From the NCBI GenBank assembly GCA_023548195.1, contig JAJHZJ010000009.1, positions 6,594,215-6,658,214 on the forward strand: 64,000 bases of DNA, written 5' to 3'. Source of the DNA: Bettongia penicillata ogilbyi (lineage: Eukaryota; Chordata; Mammalia; Diprotodontia; Potoroidae). A model generated the notes under the pieces. The model did not search any database and had not been told where the DNA came from. It saw only the letters and a list, made by a program, of their open reading frames with translations. The position numbers and the translations under genes were made by a program. This document shows, piece after piece, positions 1 through 12,639 of this stretch. Each line of letters opens with the position of its first letter. Position 1 is the stretch's first letter.

Positions 1-430
1 AAATGAAGAAAACCTTTTAACAACTATGCTTAGTCATACAAAACAGCCCCTCAGTGGTCATGTCCAAAATATATGTGTGCGGGTGTGTGTGTGTGCGTGC
101 GCACACACCCCTTTTTAATTATCACCTTTCTGTCAGGATGTGTGTAACACTCTCCATCATCAGTCTTCATAATTTGTCATTACACTGATCTGCATTAAGT
201 GTTTGAAACTAATTCATTTTTAAGGCATTGTTTTTAGTGTAAGTTGTTTTCCTCTTCTGTTCATTTCAGGCTGCATCAGTTCATACAGGTCTTCCCAGGC
301 TTCTCTGAAATTATCCCTTTCATCATTTCTTACAGTATAATGGCATTTCATTCATTTATGATAATTCTCCCATTGATGGGAAACCTCATAATTTCTGATT
401 TTTTTTGCTGCTCTGAAAAGAGTTATCATT
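1..430 (-). repeat. Old L1 LINE fragment
   Basis: Degraded sequence resembling the other minus-strand L1 copies here: a segment like CATCATTTCTTACAGTATAA followed by CATTTCATTCATTTAT and CCCATTGATGGG. The same order is clear at 13640-13730. A short GT/GC-rich run lies at 72-108. Confidence 0.55.
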
Positions 431-1104
431 AATACTCTGTTCAATTTTCTTAAAATCAACCTTCAGTAATAAGGAATAAGGAACCTATTTTTTATTGATG
501 ATGTTGTTGAAGCAATCAGAGTTAAGTGACAGAGCTATTAAGTGTCTAAGGCTAGATTTGAACAAGTTATTGGGGCCAGAGACTCAAGAACTATCAGATG
601 TGGTTTGGTTTAGTATTAAATTAAATAAACTTTTTCCCTCAGGTTGTTAAAGGTAATTTTTTAAACACTAGAAAATATTTAGTGACAGCCTACACTGTGA
701 TTTTATTATTTGAGGGAAAGCAAACAAATGAAAATCATATTCTAATAGCAGTTAATGTTTTTATTCCTAGTTAAAAATAAATTTGTCATTGGTTATTACT
801 GTTTGACTTCATATTTTTATACTCAAGAAAAGAGATGTAAGATGCAAGGTTATCATCTTCATTATTACTATGATTTGCTTACATCAATTATGTTTGGTTA
901 AATATAATACGAATAGAGGTGTTCAGATAATTGGAGGTGGTATAGTTCTTTCCCTTGAGATACATGTGGTTCCTTTTCTGAATCAGTTCTCACATAAGTA
1001 TATGTTTTTTGAATAATAAAAATGACTAGTTGCTTACATTGCAGTATTGTAAACCGAACCTCGTTATCAGCCGATCAAATTTGTCTATGAATTTATTATT
1101 TGAA
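431..1104. other. Intron 4 sequence, nothing recognised
   Basis: AT-rich intronic DNA. No exon, known repeat or structured element was recognised. Confidence 0.5.
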
Positions 1105-1300
1105 ACCCTTAAGTCAGGCACTGCCTATCATATGCCAGGCACTGTGCTGAGTGCTGGGCATAAGATGAAAAACAAAAATAATCCCTGTCCTCAAAGTAAT
1201 CACAATCGAATGCAGGAGATAACATGCGGACGACTACGTACAGACAAGATACGTACAAGATAAATTAGAGATAGTTTCAGACAATTTCACTTTCTGAACG
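1105..1300 (+). repeat. Dispersed SINE-like repeat (TATGCCAGGCACTGTGCT type)
   Basis: Contains ATGCCAGGCACTGTGCTGAG, then CCCTGTCCTCAAAG and GATAAATTAGAGATAGT, in the order seen in a common old mammalian/marsupial repeat. A second copy of its first part is at 54560-54720. Family name not assigned. Confidence 0.55.
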
Positions 1301-1619
1301 ATCTAAAGAACTTCTTGGTCCTCCATTAAATAGTAGGTTCATGCTTATGAGCTTCACAGGTAATGATTTTACAACAAGATTGAATTCTGTGAACCTGGTA
1401 TGAACCTGGCAATAGGAAAAGCTATTTCTGAAAAATATATCGAATATCATAATAGTACTTGTGCTTAAAGGCATCTAAAATGTTGAAGGTGGGTGTTGCA
1501 AAATCCCACAAGCTACTATCTTTACTTGAAAGATATGCTGTACTCAAATACATTTGAATGTCAGCCTTTCTACTTTGCTATACAGCTAAAATTTTTTTGT
1601 CAGAAGTTTCAGTGCTTGA

Positions 1620-1815
1620 TTGAGCACTGTCATTTAAAGTAAGGTCTTTTCTTACAGTCCCAGTTACTTTCCTGCAAATTATATTTATATTTTTGTATTT
1701 ACTTATCTGTGTACATTTTGTTCTCCTTTAGGTCAGGGATTGCTTCATATTTGTATCCCAAGACTTGGCATCTAATAAGTGCTTGATAAATGCCTACTTA
1801 CAGGTTGATTGATTG
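1620..1815 (+). repeat. L2 LINE 3' end fragment
   Basis: TTAGGTCAGGGATTGCTTCA, then a segment like CATCTAATAAGTGCTTGATA and AATG follow the usual L2 tail order (length-of-text motif, 'ctcaataaatg'-type end). Confidence 0.6.
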
Positions 1816-2500
1816 ATTATGGTCACTTCTTTCAACTGATCTGCATATGACAGGAACTTGAGGCCCTTTACTGTTCAGATTGTCTTTCTAGATGCTTTAT
1901 AATTTAACCGCGTCTTTTTCGGAAACAGTTTAGAAGAGGGTAATTTCAGAGGGTAGAGTTGTGTAGACTTGTGAGATTGTAAAATGACATTGACTAGATT
2001 GTACTAAGGTAAGAGGAAGAAATGTTGAGTGATAGGGCAACGAAAGAGGGAAGAAACTAAAGAATTTAGGGATGTAGATAATATCTTTGTTAATCAGTTT
2101 CAGTTACACATTTAAGAAGAGACAGGATAAAGGTAGGGAACATTCAACTAAGATGATGATATTAGAAAACAGAATTTGGCTTTCCTTGTCGGCCATTGAA
2201 TTTATAGGAATGATGAGCCCTGACTGAGGATAGAATACATGTGAGGGCCAGAAGACTGTGTCTTCCTGGAGCATTGCTAATCTGATCAAGAAGGCTTTCA
2301 ACTGAAAAAGAAGCCTTGAAATTTAGAGATTATGATTTTTTCCAATAGGGTTATAGACCAGCCTTCTTCCAACTTTCGTTTTCTGGTTTGGGGCTTCATC
2401 TTTGACTATTTATTTTTTACAAGGTGAATCTTTAGGATTCTTTTAATGTGTTTTTCACTCAGATTCCCCTTCTTGGCTACCTCAGAAAGATGTTTAAATA
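1816..2500. other. Intron 4 sequence, nothing recognised
   Basis: No exon or clear repeat seen. Short purine-rich runs only. Confidence 0.45.
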
Positions 2501-2631
2501 GTTTTGAACATCCTTAGAGTTTGTCTTGCTTAGGCCTCTCCCTCCCTTATTCTACTCTTTCACTAATTCCTCCTTCTTCCTTCTTCTTTTCCTTTATATT
2601 TCCCTGTTTAGTAAGATATGTTTTTGTTCTC

Positions 2632-2634
<3 letters not shown>

Positions 2635-2683
<49 letters not shown>
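2635..2683. repeat. (TG)n microsatellite
   Basis: About 24 uninterrupted TG units, lying in the 3' part of the older HAL1-like element. The younger element at 19 kb has a GT run at the equivalent place. Confidence 0.95.
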
Positions 2684-3260
2684 GTTCAGATGTCAACTGC
2701 TCACCCTACGCCCCCACACCAACCCCTCTTCTTCGTTGTCTAGACATGTACTTGGGCAGCCTGATTGTGTGAGACAGGAGTTCCCTAACTGAGTGTTCTC
2801 CTGTCTCTTTCCAGTCTTCCTTTAAGGTCATTATGACATAAGAGAACCACTCTTAAGCTTTGATTAATGACTTCTGATGATGACAGAGTTCAGTGAGGAC
2901 ACAGGCGCCATCTCCCACGTGATTGTTTCTTCAGATTTGCTTTTTTATTGTTCTCTGTGTTTGAACTCCAGAGTTTCTCTGAAACTCTGGTCTTTTCATC
3001 AGAGGTGCTTGGAAGGCTTTTATTTCACTAAAGATCTCTTCCATCTGTAGTAGTGTACTCAATTTTGCTTGGTAAAGTATCCTTGGCCTTCTGGATTATC
3101 CTACTCCTTTACGGTGATGGTTGCTAAATTGTATGTAATTCTGGCTGTTATTCCTCAGTGCTTGAATTCTTTCTTTCTGGCTGTTCATAGTATCTTTGTG
3201 AAAGTTCTAGATTTTTGGCTATAGTGTTCTGGATTTTTCATTTTGAGGGTGTTTTGTTTT

Positions 3261-3679
3261 TGTATCGCCAAGAGAATATTCACAGTGCCAGTGGCAACTA
3301 TGAATATACTGACATAGTTTTAAATTACAAAGTAATCTCCATGTAGAAGGGAGAAGAAAAATATTTATTCAGACATCAGAAAGCCAAATCCATCGTAGTA
3401 ACCAAAACAAAACTGCAGGGGACGATGCCATTCCCAAGCTTCCCACCCCCCATGCCGTTGCTTCCCACAAGCAAACACTCACAAAACTAGCCGTAGCTGC
3501 TTGTGTCCTCTCTTCTGCCCTAACTGCTCTCACTAACTTCCTCCCACCTCTGCTCTATTCTTCCTGTTCAAAAAGCTCCTCCTACCACATGTGACTTGCA
3601 TGTGATTTAAGCAGGTAATGTGAGCCTGTTAACAGGTGGAAAAGATCTTCAAATTAGGCAGAAATACATGAACAATGCA
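3261..3679 (-). mobile_element. Probable solo retroviral LTR
   Basis: A 419-bp segment begins TGTAT and ends ATGCA (imperfect inverted ends, TG...CA). It is flanked on both sides by GTTTT (3256-3260, 3680-3684), fitting a 5-bp target duplication. On the minus strand an AATAAA lies about 100 bases from the end, as in an LTR. It interrupts LINE ORF1 sequence that resumes on the other side. No gag, pol or env sequence is next to it. The family is not named. Confidence 0.6.
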
Positions 3680-5099
3680 GTTTTTCAAAAGGAAATGACC
3701 AGTGAATCTTTCTGTTTCCACTTTGTTTTCTGGTTCTAAGAGTTAAAATATCTCGGCTCTTACTTTTGTTACGGTGTTGAGATATTATTTCTGAGGTTAG
3801 TTTTTTATTTAATGTACTTTTGATTTCCTTTTGTTTTTAGTCTTTTGACTTTTTAAAAGGAAATTTGTTTCTTGTTGGTTCCTGTTTGGTGTGTTTTAAT
3901 TTTTAGGGACTTTGTTTGGACAAGGTCTTGTACCTTTTGTTCCAAACTTAATTCCCTCTTCAATTTTTCTTCCATAGTTCTCAGATCGTTTCTGATTTTT
4001 TCTTGTAGTGCTCTCATTTCATTGACAAAAGAATTTAACTTTTTTTTTTGCACCATCTCTTCTAGGAATTCTAATTGAATTTATGTCCATGTTGTGCTTT
4101 CTTTGAGGCTTTGCTTGTAGATATTTTGGCCTTATTCTCTTCTCCTGGGTTTGTCTTGACCTTCCCTGTCACCATAATAGCTTTTTATGATGGAATTTTT
4201 TTTTATCCCCCTCATTCTTGCAGCCCAGTCACACTCCCTAGGGTCTGACTTGACTTTAGGGCTAGATTGCGAGCACATCAAGGCAGAAGTTCTGGGTAGG
4301 TCCTATTATTGCTTTCTTGAGGGTATTGAGTGTTTAATCAGTCTAGGATATCAGGAAAACTCAGGGTTGAGATCAAACCCCAAGGTGGTTTGATGCAGGG
4401 GATAAGGTCTGCTGCACTTGCCTGATCTGAGCTCTGCAATTTCTTAACAGATGCTGACTGATTCACAATAGAATGCTGCTGGACTCAGCTGCTCTCTCTT
4501 GGCTTGGTCCTGAGTCTGCCCTTTGGTCTGCTATTCCTATCTTGCTTGGTCCTCTGAAAGTTTCATATGGGTTAGAAGCTGGGACCCAGTTCTGCTCTGG
4601 AATCTGAGCATCTCCACCTTTGCTTGCTTCTGGACTTGTACCTTTCCAGAGGTACAGAGCCCACAGTCGTTGCTGGCTCTCTCTCAGTTCTCCCACAGAT
4701 TCGTTTAGTCCACTCTGGATCTATGGCATGGACCTGGGTAGTGGATGATAAAGCTGCCAGTTGGGCCTTGACCTCATGCTGTATGTGTCTGATTAGTATG
4801 GGATTGGGATCTTCTCTTGCCATGGTGCGCGTCCTCTCCTGTGCTGGAGGGTTCTACACTTGGAGCTCCTGCCAAACCCTTAATCTGTATTATTATTTCT
4901 TGTTGTTACTACTCAGCAGAATATCCCTACCAGGGCTGGAAAAATGACTCACTGTGAGTTTTTCTTAGATTCCCCATCACAGTTGGATCTGCTATGTTTT
5001 ATAGATCTTTTTGGAGCTTTGCTGAGGGAGTTTCTTACACTGATGTCTGCTCTGCCATCTTGGCTTGACTTTTCTTATCCATTATGTCTTCAATGAGAC

Positions 5100-5260
5100 C
5101 ATGTGCTATAATGGAAACAACACTGATCTCGGTGAGGAGGTATACATTTGAAAGCTGATTTGGACATTACCATTTTTGTGAACTTAGATAAGTTACTTAA
5201 ATTATCTGAACTCTATTTACCCCCTTATTGTAGGGAATGTCTTTTGTAAGAATTAAAGCA
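5100..5260. repeat. MIR-type SINE remnant
   Basis: Shows ATAGTGGAA-like start, then TGTGAACTTAGATAAGTTAC, the equivalent of the MIR core 'gtgacctTGGGcaagttac'. Strongly diverged. Confidence 0.4.
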
Positions 5261-5574
5261 CTATACACATACTCACATACATATATACACACACATATAT
5301 ATTTTTAAAAAGTAATTAAAAGTAACTTAGTGGCCAGGGGCAGGGAGAGCAGTACTCGGCTGCTATGTGTTATAGAAGAAGGAATTATGAACTCTGAAGA
5401 TCAAACTTGGGTTACCTACTATTTTTACTACTTCCTTGACCTAACCCAACTCATTTTGCTCCTTTAAAAAAAAAAAACAACTTTCTCCATCAAATAAAGG
5501 GTGCAAATAAGCTGAATTCAGAAGTTCCTTCTACTTCAATTCTGTCAGTATGGTATAGATTATTAATTAATTAA

Positions 5575-6110
5575 TTTTTGGTTTTCAGTATTCACTTTCA
5601 CAAGATTTTGAGTTCTCACCATCTCTCCTGTCCCCTAACCCAAGATGATGTGCATTATGATTACCTCTTCCCCCAATCTGCCCTCCCTTCTATCACCTCC
5701 CCACCCCCTTCTTTTATCCCTTTCCCTTCTGTGTTACTGTAGGGCAGAATAGGTTTCTATACATCATTGCCTGTATATCTTATTTTCCAGGTGCATGTAA
5801 AAACAATTTTTAACACATTCTCTTCCTCCTCACCCATCCTCTTTGAGAAGGCAAGCAATTCAATATAGGTTATATTATACATGTGTTGTCATGCAGAATA
5901 CTTCCATGACAGTCATGTTGTGAAAGACTAACTATATTTCCTTCCGCTCTATCCTGCCCCCCATTTATTTTATTCTCTCTTTTGACTCTGTCCTTTCTCA
6001 AGTGTTTGCTTTTGGTTACCCCCTCCTCCCATTTGCCTTCCCTTATGTTATTCTCTCTCTTATTCCCTTTCCCTTTCTTCCTGTAGAGCAAGATATATTT
6101 TCACAAGTAT
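5575..6110 (-). repeat. L1/HAL1 3' region fragment
   Basis: Pyrimidine-rich on plus. Elements such as GGCAAGCAATTCAATATAGG and GACTAACTATATTTCC recur almost unchanged in the 3' part of the HAL1-like element at 19390-19480, so this is another copy of the same 3' region. Confidence 0.7.
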
Positions 6111-6619
6111 GGTAGATAGAGTATCTAAGCTTATTAAGATATACTTAAAAGACCACACTTACTGACATTAAGATAATTATAATTACTTTTTGCCAGATCC
6201 ATTGGCCATTTAAAAATCTTCATTCTCATTGATCTCTTGCTAGCATTTGGTGCTGTACCCTTTCCTTCTTCTGTCTTCCCTCCTTCCTTCTTCCCTTCCT
6301 TTCCCCCCTAACACACACACATACTGCTAGTTCTTTAGTTTTGTATATAATGATCTTATATATTTCCTGCCCTTATGTGTGGACTGGGTCCTCTGCTTTC
6401 TCTTTTTTTTTTTAATACTGTCTTTGTAATTGTATACTTGGTTTTGATGATCTCTGTGCTAATAATTTCATAGCTGTAGGTCTGATTTCCTTTCTATTGT
6501 TCAGGTCTCCATTTCATACTGCTTGCAGAATATTTCTATATGAATTGCCTTGTTATCACCACAAACTCATTTTATGCAAAATGGAACTAATTATTTTAAC
6601 CCTTTCTAACTAATGTTTC

Positions 6620-7440
6620 TGTTAATGGCCTCATCATCTTTGTGGCAAACAGAGTTCAAAACCTTTGAATCATCGTTGAGCCTCCATTCTCCCTCACTTT
6701 CTGCATCCATTCGCTGATTAGATCTTGTCAGTGCTGTTTCTGTCATCTCCAGTTTTTCTCCTCTCTACTTCCACTGTAACCACCCAGGATTAGGATCTTA
6801 TTGCTAACAGCCTAGACTATTATAATAAATTCTTAAATGTTCTCTTATCCAAACTCTTCCTCTTCTTAACTGTTCTTACCATTTTACCATTGTCGCCAGA
6901 ATAATTTTCATTAGTCCTAATTCTGATTACATCATTCCTTGCTAAAAAAAAAAAAGAAAATCTATGATGAGTCCCCTTTTTTCATTGAATAAATTCTAAG
7001 ATTTCTTAGTTTGACATGCAAGAGTCTTTCTAATCTTGAGCCAACCTACCTTTTCAGCCTTCTCTAGTTTCTAGTATTATTCCAGACAAAGTAGACTACT
7101 TATCATTCCCCAGTTTTTGTCATGTCCTTTCCTTGTCATTGCCTTTGTGAATGTTATCCTCTGTTCCTGGAATAGTCTCCTTTCCAAATCTCTGTTTATT
7201 TAAATTCTGTTCAAATTCCAATTCAGGTTCCATGAGTCCAGTTCTAATCCTCTTGGCTCCATCCTTACATCTTCTCTTCTCCAGTTATTTTCTAAATTGT
7301 GTAATCTCTGTACTTATCTTCTTTACTAGAATTTAAGTTCCTTCAGGGCTGGTACTATATACTTATTTGTGTTTCAGAACCTAGCTTGACAATAATTTAT
7401 GTAAAAATTTGAGTTGAATTGTTAGGAAGTGATATAGGGA
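6620..7440 (+). repeat. L2 LINE 3' part
   Basis: Follows the sense order of L2: a GATTACATCATTCCTTGCT segment, AATTCTAAGATTTCTTAG, CAAGAGTCTTTCTAATC, CTCTGTTCCTGGAATAGTCT, CAAATTCCAATTCAGGTTCC, and a tail with TTAAGTTCCTTCAGGGCTGG. An open frame at 7151-7336 is a by-product. Confidence 0.7.
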
Positions 7441-7559
7441 TAAGCATGGTTGAAAGTTTCTTGTTTGAGGTATCCGTATGTTTTGCAAATGACTATTAAA
7501 GGAAAAATAAAAATGAAAAGGCTCTCTTTCAGGAGATAACTATCTAAGAAAGCTTATAT

Positions 7560-8335
7560 AAACTGACTTATTAAATTTTATTTTTCCGTAATTGTTAAAC
7601 ATTTATTTTTTCTCTCTATCTCTTCTCTCCCCCGCTTTCCAGAGAGAGAGAGAAAAAAAATAATAAAACCCTTATAACAAATAAGCATAGTCAAGCAAAA
7701 CACTCCCTCATATTGGCCATACCCCAAAATATGTGTTTTATTCTGTGTATTCCATAACCTGTCAGAAGACGGATAGTATTCTGGTCCCTGTAGAATCATG
7801 ATTGATCATTGTGTTGATCAGAGTTTTTATACAAAATTGTTCCCTTTTTACATTGTTAACATTATGTTGTTCTTCTAGTTTTTGTTCATTTCATTCTTTG
7901 TTAGTCCATGCCTGTCTCCCTGCATTTCTCTGAAACTGTCTTAATTTCTTAAAGCATGGTAGTTTTCCACTACATTCATATATGATACAGTCATTTCTGA
8001 ATTGGTTGACACTTCCTTCTGATTTCCAGTTCTTTGCTTCCAGAAAAAGACCTGCTATCAATATTTTTGTATGTATCACATCTTTTCCTTTATGTTTGAT
8101 TTCCTGGGGTAAAGGACTAATTGTTGCTGGGTCAACAAGTTACATATAGTTTAAATAACTTCTTAGAACTGGTTTCAGATTGTTTCTATAATATCTGAAT
8201 GATTTTGAAAGTCTACCAGCAGTGTGTCATTGTTCCTATTTTCCTGCTGCCCTTCCAACTTTTGTCATTTTCCTTTTTTCTTATTCTTGTCACTGTGATT
8301 TTGAGTATTTTTCATGTGGCTTAATCTACCAGTTT
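7560..8335 (-). repeat. Old L1 LINE fragment
   Basis: Contains the degraded order seen in other minus-strand L1 copies here: AACAAATAAGCATAGTCAAG, ATTTCTCTGAAACTG, CATGGTAGTTTTCCACTACA, GATTTCCAGTTCTTTGCTTCC, TTGCTGGGTCAACAAG. A short (AG)n run is at 7641-7652. Confidence 0.65.
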
Positions 8336-8439
8336 AAAAAAAAAATTTAATTTTGGTATAGAAATGAAATGTTAGCTTAATCACTAAGTAGACTCACTAG
8401 GAAGTCATAAAATTATTAGCATCTATGGCTACTTGACAT

Positions 8440-8600
8440 ATATCAAACTTTTTTATAATGTGTCATGCTTTTCATATACATTGGCTGTTGTGGCCCTGTG
8501 AGGTGAGTAGGGAAGGTATTCTTTTGTTTTAGATAAATAAAGTGACACTTTGAGAGAGAAGATGACAAAGGTTAGTAAGCAATAAACAAAAAAATTGTTA
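8440..8600 (-). repeat. MIR-type remnant
   Basis: GGCCCTGTGAGGTGAGTAGG followed by a run like GATAAATAAAGTGACACTTT resembles a MIR/L3-type tail. Low similarity. Confidence 0.35.
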
Positions 8601-9010
8601 CAGTAAGGGCTTTCAATGAATATATTTAAAAAATAGCAGGTGATGACATGTTAAGTTTTTGTGTTATTTTAATGACTGCCTTCTTTATGAAAGGCTTCAT
8701 GGAATTGCAATAAAGGAGAGAAGTCAAAGGAAAATAGGGATAAGAAATCTAGAAACGTGTGAAGAAATGAAATTTAATAAGTCCACCAGTGTAGTTTTGG
8801 ATTCATTCTTCTTCCTCTTTTTTATTCCAGAATTATAAAAATATAAATTTTTGTTAAATTTTATTACAGTTGTGGCAAATAAAAACTGTTACATGTTCAG
8901 CTAGAGTAAATTTGCGAAAATTGTGTTAATCATTCTACTTATATATTGAATTATATATTGAAATTTTCCATTGTGGTCATTGAAATTCAATGAAAACAGT
9001 GTCCTATGAT

Positions 9011-9404
9011 CAGGCATACCATGGAGATAGTGTGGGTTTGGTTTCAGACCGCCACAAGAAATTGAATATTGCAAGTCACATGAATTTGTTTCCCAAATGT
9101 TTTGTTTGCACTATACTATGGTCTGTTAAGTGTGTAATTGTACTTTATTGCTAAAAATGGCTAACTGTTGTCTAAGCCTTCAGCAAGTCTTTTTTTTTTT
9201 TTTTTTGCTGGTGTAGGATCTTGCCTTCATGTTGAGGGCTGCTGACTGATGAGGGTGGTGATTACTGAAAGTTGAGGTGGCAGTGACAATTTCTTAAAAT
9301 AAGACAGCAACAAAGTTTGCCACATCAGTTGACAGTTCCTTTCACTTGAACACTTAGAGATCATTGTAAGGTTGTTGATTGTCTTAATTTCAGTACTCTT
9401 AGGT

Positions 9405-9440
<36 letters not shown>

Positions 9441-9758
9441 GAATGGCTACTTGGTGGAGTACTCAGAACACACATATTATTTAGTTTGGCATCTTATATG
9501 GGAATAGTTCATAGTGCCCCAAAACAATTACAATAGTAACATCAAAGATTGCTGATCATGCATCACCATAATGTATGTAATAATCATGAGGAAGTTTGAA
9601 ATATTCCAACAGTTACCAACATGTGACCCAGATATGATATAAACACATACTATTGGAAAAATTGCGCCGATTCAACTAATTAGATTTAGGGTTGCCACAG
9701 ACCTTCAATTTGTAAAAATCACAGTATTTATGAAGCACAGTAAAATGAGATATGCCTG
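9011..9758. mobile_element. Tigger1-like non-autonomous DNA transposon
   Basis: Inverted ends CAGGCATACC (9011-9020) and ATATGCCTG (9750-9758), followed by TA, the target dinucleotide of pogo/Tigger elements. The interior follows the order of the ends of Tigger1: GGTTTGGTTTCAGACC, CTTTATTGCTAAAAATGGCT, CTTCAGCAAGTC, GATGAGGGTGGTGATTACTG; then near the other end AACAATTACAATAGTAACAT and GGTTGCCACAGACCTTCAAT. The transposase middle is absent, so the 748-bp element is an internally deleted copy. A (GA)n run (9405-9435) is part of it. Confidence 0.85.
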
Positions 9759-9960
9759 TATCCGTTCATGAGAAAAATAATGATAAATTCAGAACAAACA
9801 AATGGCAATTTTAAATTCTCAAGTCATCCTCCAGCTATATAGCAGACACTACATAAAATTTATTATTTTTTATTATGCTAGTTTATTATCTTAGTTTCAT
9901 TGTTTGTAAATATTCAGACCCATCATATAATATAGTGACATTTTTTTTCCTACATTTTAG

Positions 9961-10061
9961 AATATCCCCATAAATATGGCCCACAGGGAGGCTGTGCAGA
10001 TCATTCAGTATTCGAAAGAATGAGGAAGTACCAGATGACTGGTGTAGAGGAAAGCACACAG
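9961..10061 (+). CDS. ADAM10: ADAM10 exon 5 (propeptide, cysteine switch)
   Basis: The exon follows CATTTTAG and precedes GTATGA. The first two bases (AA) complete a codon from the previous exon; it then reads [33 protein letters not shown] and ends in phase 0. This is the late propeptide. The Cys in GGCADHS is the residue known in this family as the cysteine switch that caps the catalytic zinc. Human has Asn at the split codon, where AA preceded by A would give Lys here; the upstream exon is needed to settle that residue. Confidence 0.95.
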
Positions 10062-12600
10062 GTATGAAGTTCACTATTGGACCTTATTATAGAAGTAGAA
10101 ATATGTAAATATGTTTTCTCTGTATTTTGAAATTGTTACATATTTTCTGAAAGATTTGTATGCAGCTAAAATTATTGCATGAGCATATTTAAAGAGTTTA
10201 TCAAGCTCTTTGTGTATAACAATCCTATGAGGTAGCTGGTCATCTGAAGACTAGATAAGAAAAATGCTATTTTTCCAAGATCATAGACCAATAAGTGACA
10301 AAGTTAGGTTTTTAACCCATGACTTTAAGCCTAATTATTTTTCCACTGTGTACATTGTTTTTCTGTTAAAAGTTTTATTTATTACCTTTTTAAAATCATC
10401 ATATTTTTCAAATTTTGACTGTTATTTCTTGAGCATTCTTTATTCACAGGTATCAGATTTGTAAAATTAACAACAACGAAATGAAAAATACAATCCAGAA
10501 ATAGGGTTGCCTTTTCTATTTCTGTGTACAGAGTTGATGTAACACTTACATAGGGAATGATAATGAACTCATTTCTATATCTGTTTGTCCCAAGGAATTT
10601 TTTTACTGACAAACTTCATTTGCTTGGCCAACATTTATAAAACTATTACATATTTTATGAAAAGAGATCACTGATTAGAATTAACTGCTTTATGTGACTT
10701 TCATTACTGTCTCTTATATTCAGATGGTGACATTTAATTACTAATATTCTTCACTTTAATATGAAATAAAATTCAATTTAAAGTTTTTTCTTGAAAGCAA
10801 AAGGTATTGTCCCAGTAGATCATTTGGTTCCTTTAGAAAGCAGAAGAAATTGTTGTTTTTGCTATGCAATAAACAACAGCTACTTGAAATATATGATACC
10901 TTCATGCAGCGATTCCCAACTTAGAGGAGCATCATTTTAATGTCAAAATTCATGTACCTTTACCCACATGATGGCAATAGTACTTTTGATATCTGTTGAG
11001 AGGCTCCATAGTTACAGAACTTTATCATGAAAGGAAGGCTTTTCAAGGGCATGTCTACATATATCTAAAAATAGTTTTATGTAATTATATCTCTAATCTG
11101 GAAAATTTGTACTTGCTTACTTAATACATTGAATTTTGAACTCATGAATTCCTTATTGGTAGCTTATTGTTTTTACATTGAGTTGCATCCTATGAGGTAG
11201 GAACCAGCTTTTAATGCATAAAGATTGGAAAAGTGGGCTCTGTATTTCACAAATTACTATATAATTAAACTATTTCTTAAACTATACTTTATAAGCTTTA
11301 TATATAACAACTGACTGATACATTTTGACACTTGTTACTTTTATTTTGTTTGGAGATGACCCCAAAAGCAAAAGAGAGCACAGAAGGGATACATGAAGGA
11401 TTAAAATTTCTAACAGGCATTGAATTACTATTTTTAAATAGTGTTCAGCATGCAGTGAGGCTGACAAGGCACTCCCCTTCCCCCCAATTGTTAATTGCTT
11501 CCTTCCCTAGAAATTTTTGCCAGTGGAATACCACATTAAAAATGCTTTACTTATATCAGCATAGTTGTGGCATTTGGAATTTTTTTGCTTAATATTGACC
11601 CTTATTGTCAAAGTTGGATTAAAATTGAATTTCATTTGATGGAACATATTTTCATTATAAATTAAATTCATGAATATGTGTTTGTTACTTCTATGCAGTT
11701 GAATGTGTTGTTATTGACAAATAAAAATAAGTTGACATTTGTATATAATTTTAAGGTTTTTTAAAAAGTGCTATAAGTATGTTAGTTTTGAATTACCAGT
11801 TTTTCTGCATCTAATTCATATGTTGAAGTCCCTCAAAAATTAGAATTTTGAACTTTTAAAACCTTGCTTACATGTAAAGTGAATTCACACTCCATTGTAA
11901 CAAGTATTTTGACTTTTTGAGTTTAGTTCTTGTAGCATTTGTCACTATGACTTATTGTTCCAGATAAACAAAGTAGAATAAATTCATTTAAGATTGTCTA
12001 GTTCTGTACCAATCAAAATTCCAAAAGAATCTTTTATAGAGCTAGAAACAACAATAACAATTCATGTGGTAGAATAATAGATCAAGAATCTCAAAGACTA
12101 ATTATGGAAAACAGTTGGAAGGACGTCTATGAGTATTAGATTTCAGACTGTACTACAGAAGAGTAATCATTAAAGTACTTTGCTTTGCTGAAGCACTTTA
12201 AAAGGAGAGGTTGATCAGTGAAACAACATACAGAAGCAAACATATTAGCAAAGTATTTGACTCAAAGACTTTAATTGTTAGAGTGAGGACTGATTATCAG
12301 CCAACATTGCTAGTAAAACTGGACAGTGGTCAAGAAGAAATTAAGTTTAGACAAGCACATCTCATGTCATGTACCAAGATAAACTCCAAAGGGATACATG
12401 ATTTAGAAAAAGTAATATCATAAACATGTTAGATGAAAAAGGAATAAATTGCTTTTATATCTATAGATAAGGAAAGAACTGACAGGATAACACAATATTA
12501 GATGGATAATTTTAATTTTTATACAATTAAAATATTTTCCACAAAATTACTGTAGTTAAAATTGGAAGAGAAACAGATAGCAAATAAAAACTTTGCAGAA
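10062..12600. other. Intron 5 sequence, mostly unassigned
   Basis: AT-rich. 10185-10330 resembles a MIR-type tail (ATCCTATGAGGTAGCTGG). The remainder gave no recognisable repeat and no conserved exon. Short open frames here have no supporting features. Confidence 0.45.
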
Positions 12601-12639
12601 AACTTCTTTTAATAATAAGGTCTTATTTCCAAGATATAA

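Larger units (their letters stand above)
2500..5070 (-). mobile_element. Old ORF1-only LINE (HAL1-like), interrupted
   Basis: The order on the minus strand matches the full-length element at 19065-21943. A 5' end with GCCAAGATGGCAGAG (plus 5050-5064) comes first, then a coiled-coil ORF1 remnant (3853-4056, MRALQEKIRNDLRTMEEKLK), then degraded ORF1 C-terminal sequence (about 2985-3250, where plus CTGGTCTTTTCATCA recurs at 20160 and 28660), a (TG)n run and a pyrimidine-rich 3' part. No ORF2 sequence was seen. An LTR-like insert at 3261-3679 breaks ORF1. It is more diverged than the 19-22 kb copy. Confidence 0.6.

Noticed and set aside
2521..2792. Cys/Val-rich frames across the TG run
   Set aside because: Translation of a (TG)n microsatellite.
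1..9960. ADAM10 exon 4 or earlier exons
   Set aside because: No sequence like the preceding ADAM10 segment (VEPAERYIKDR, FHSVIYHEDD) was found on the plus strand, so the window starts inside intron 4.
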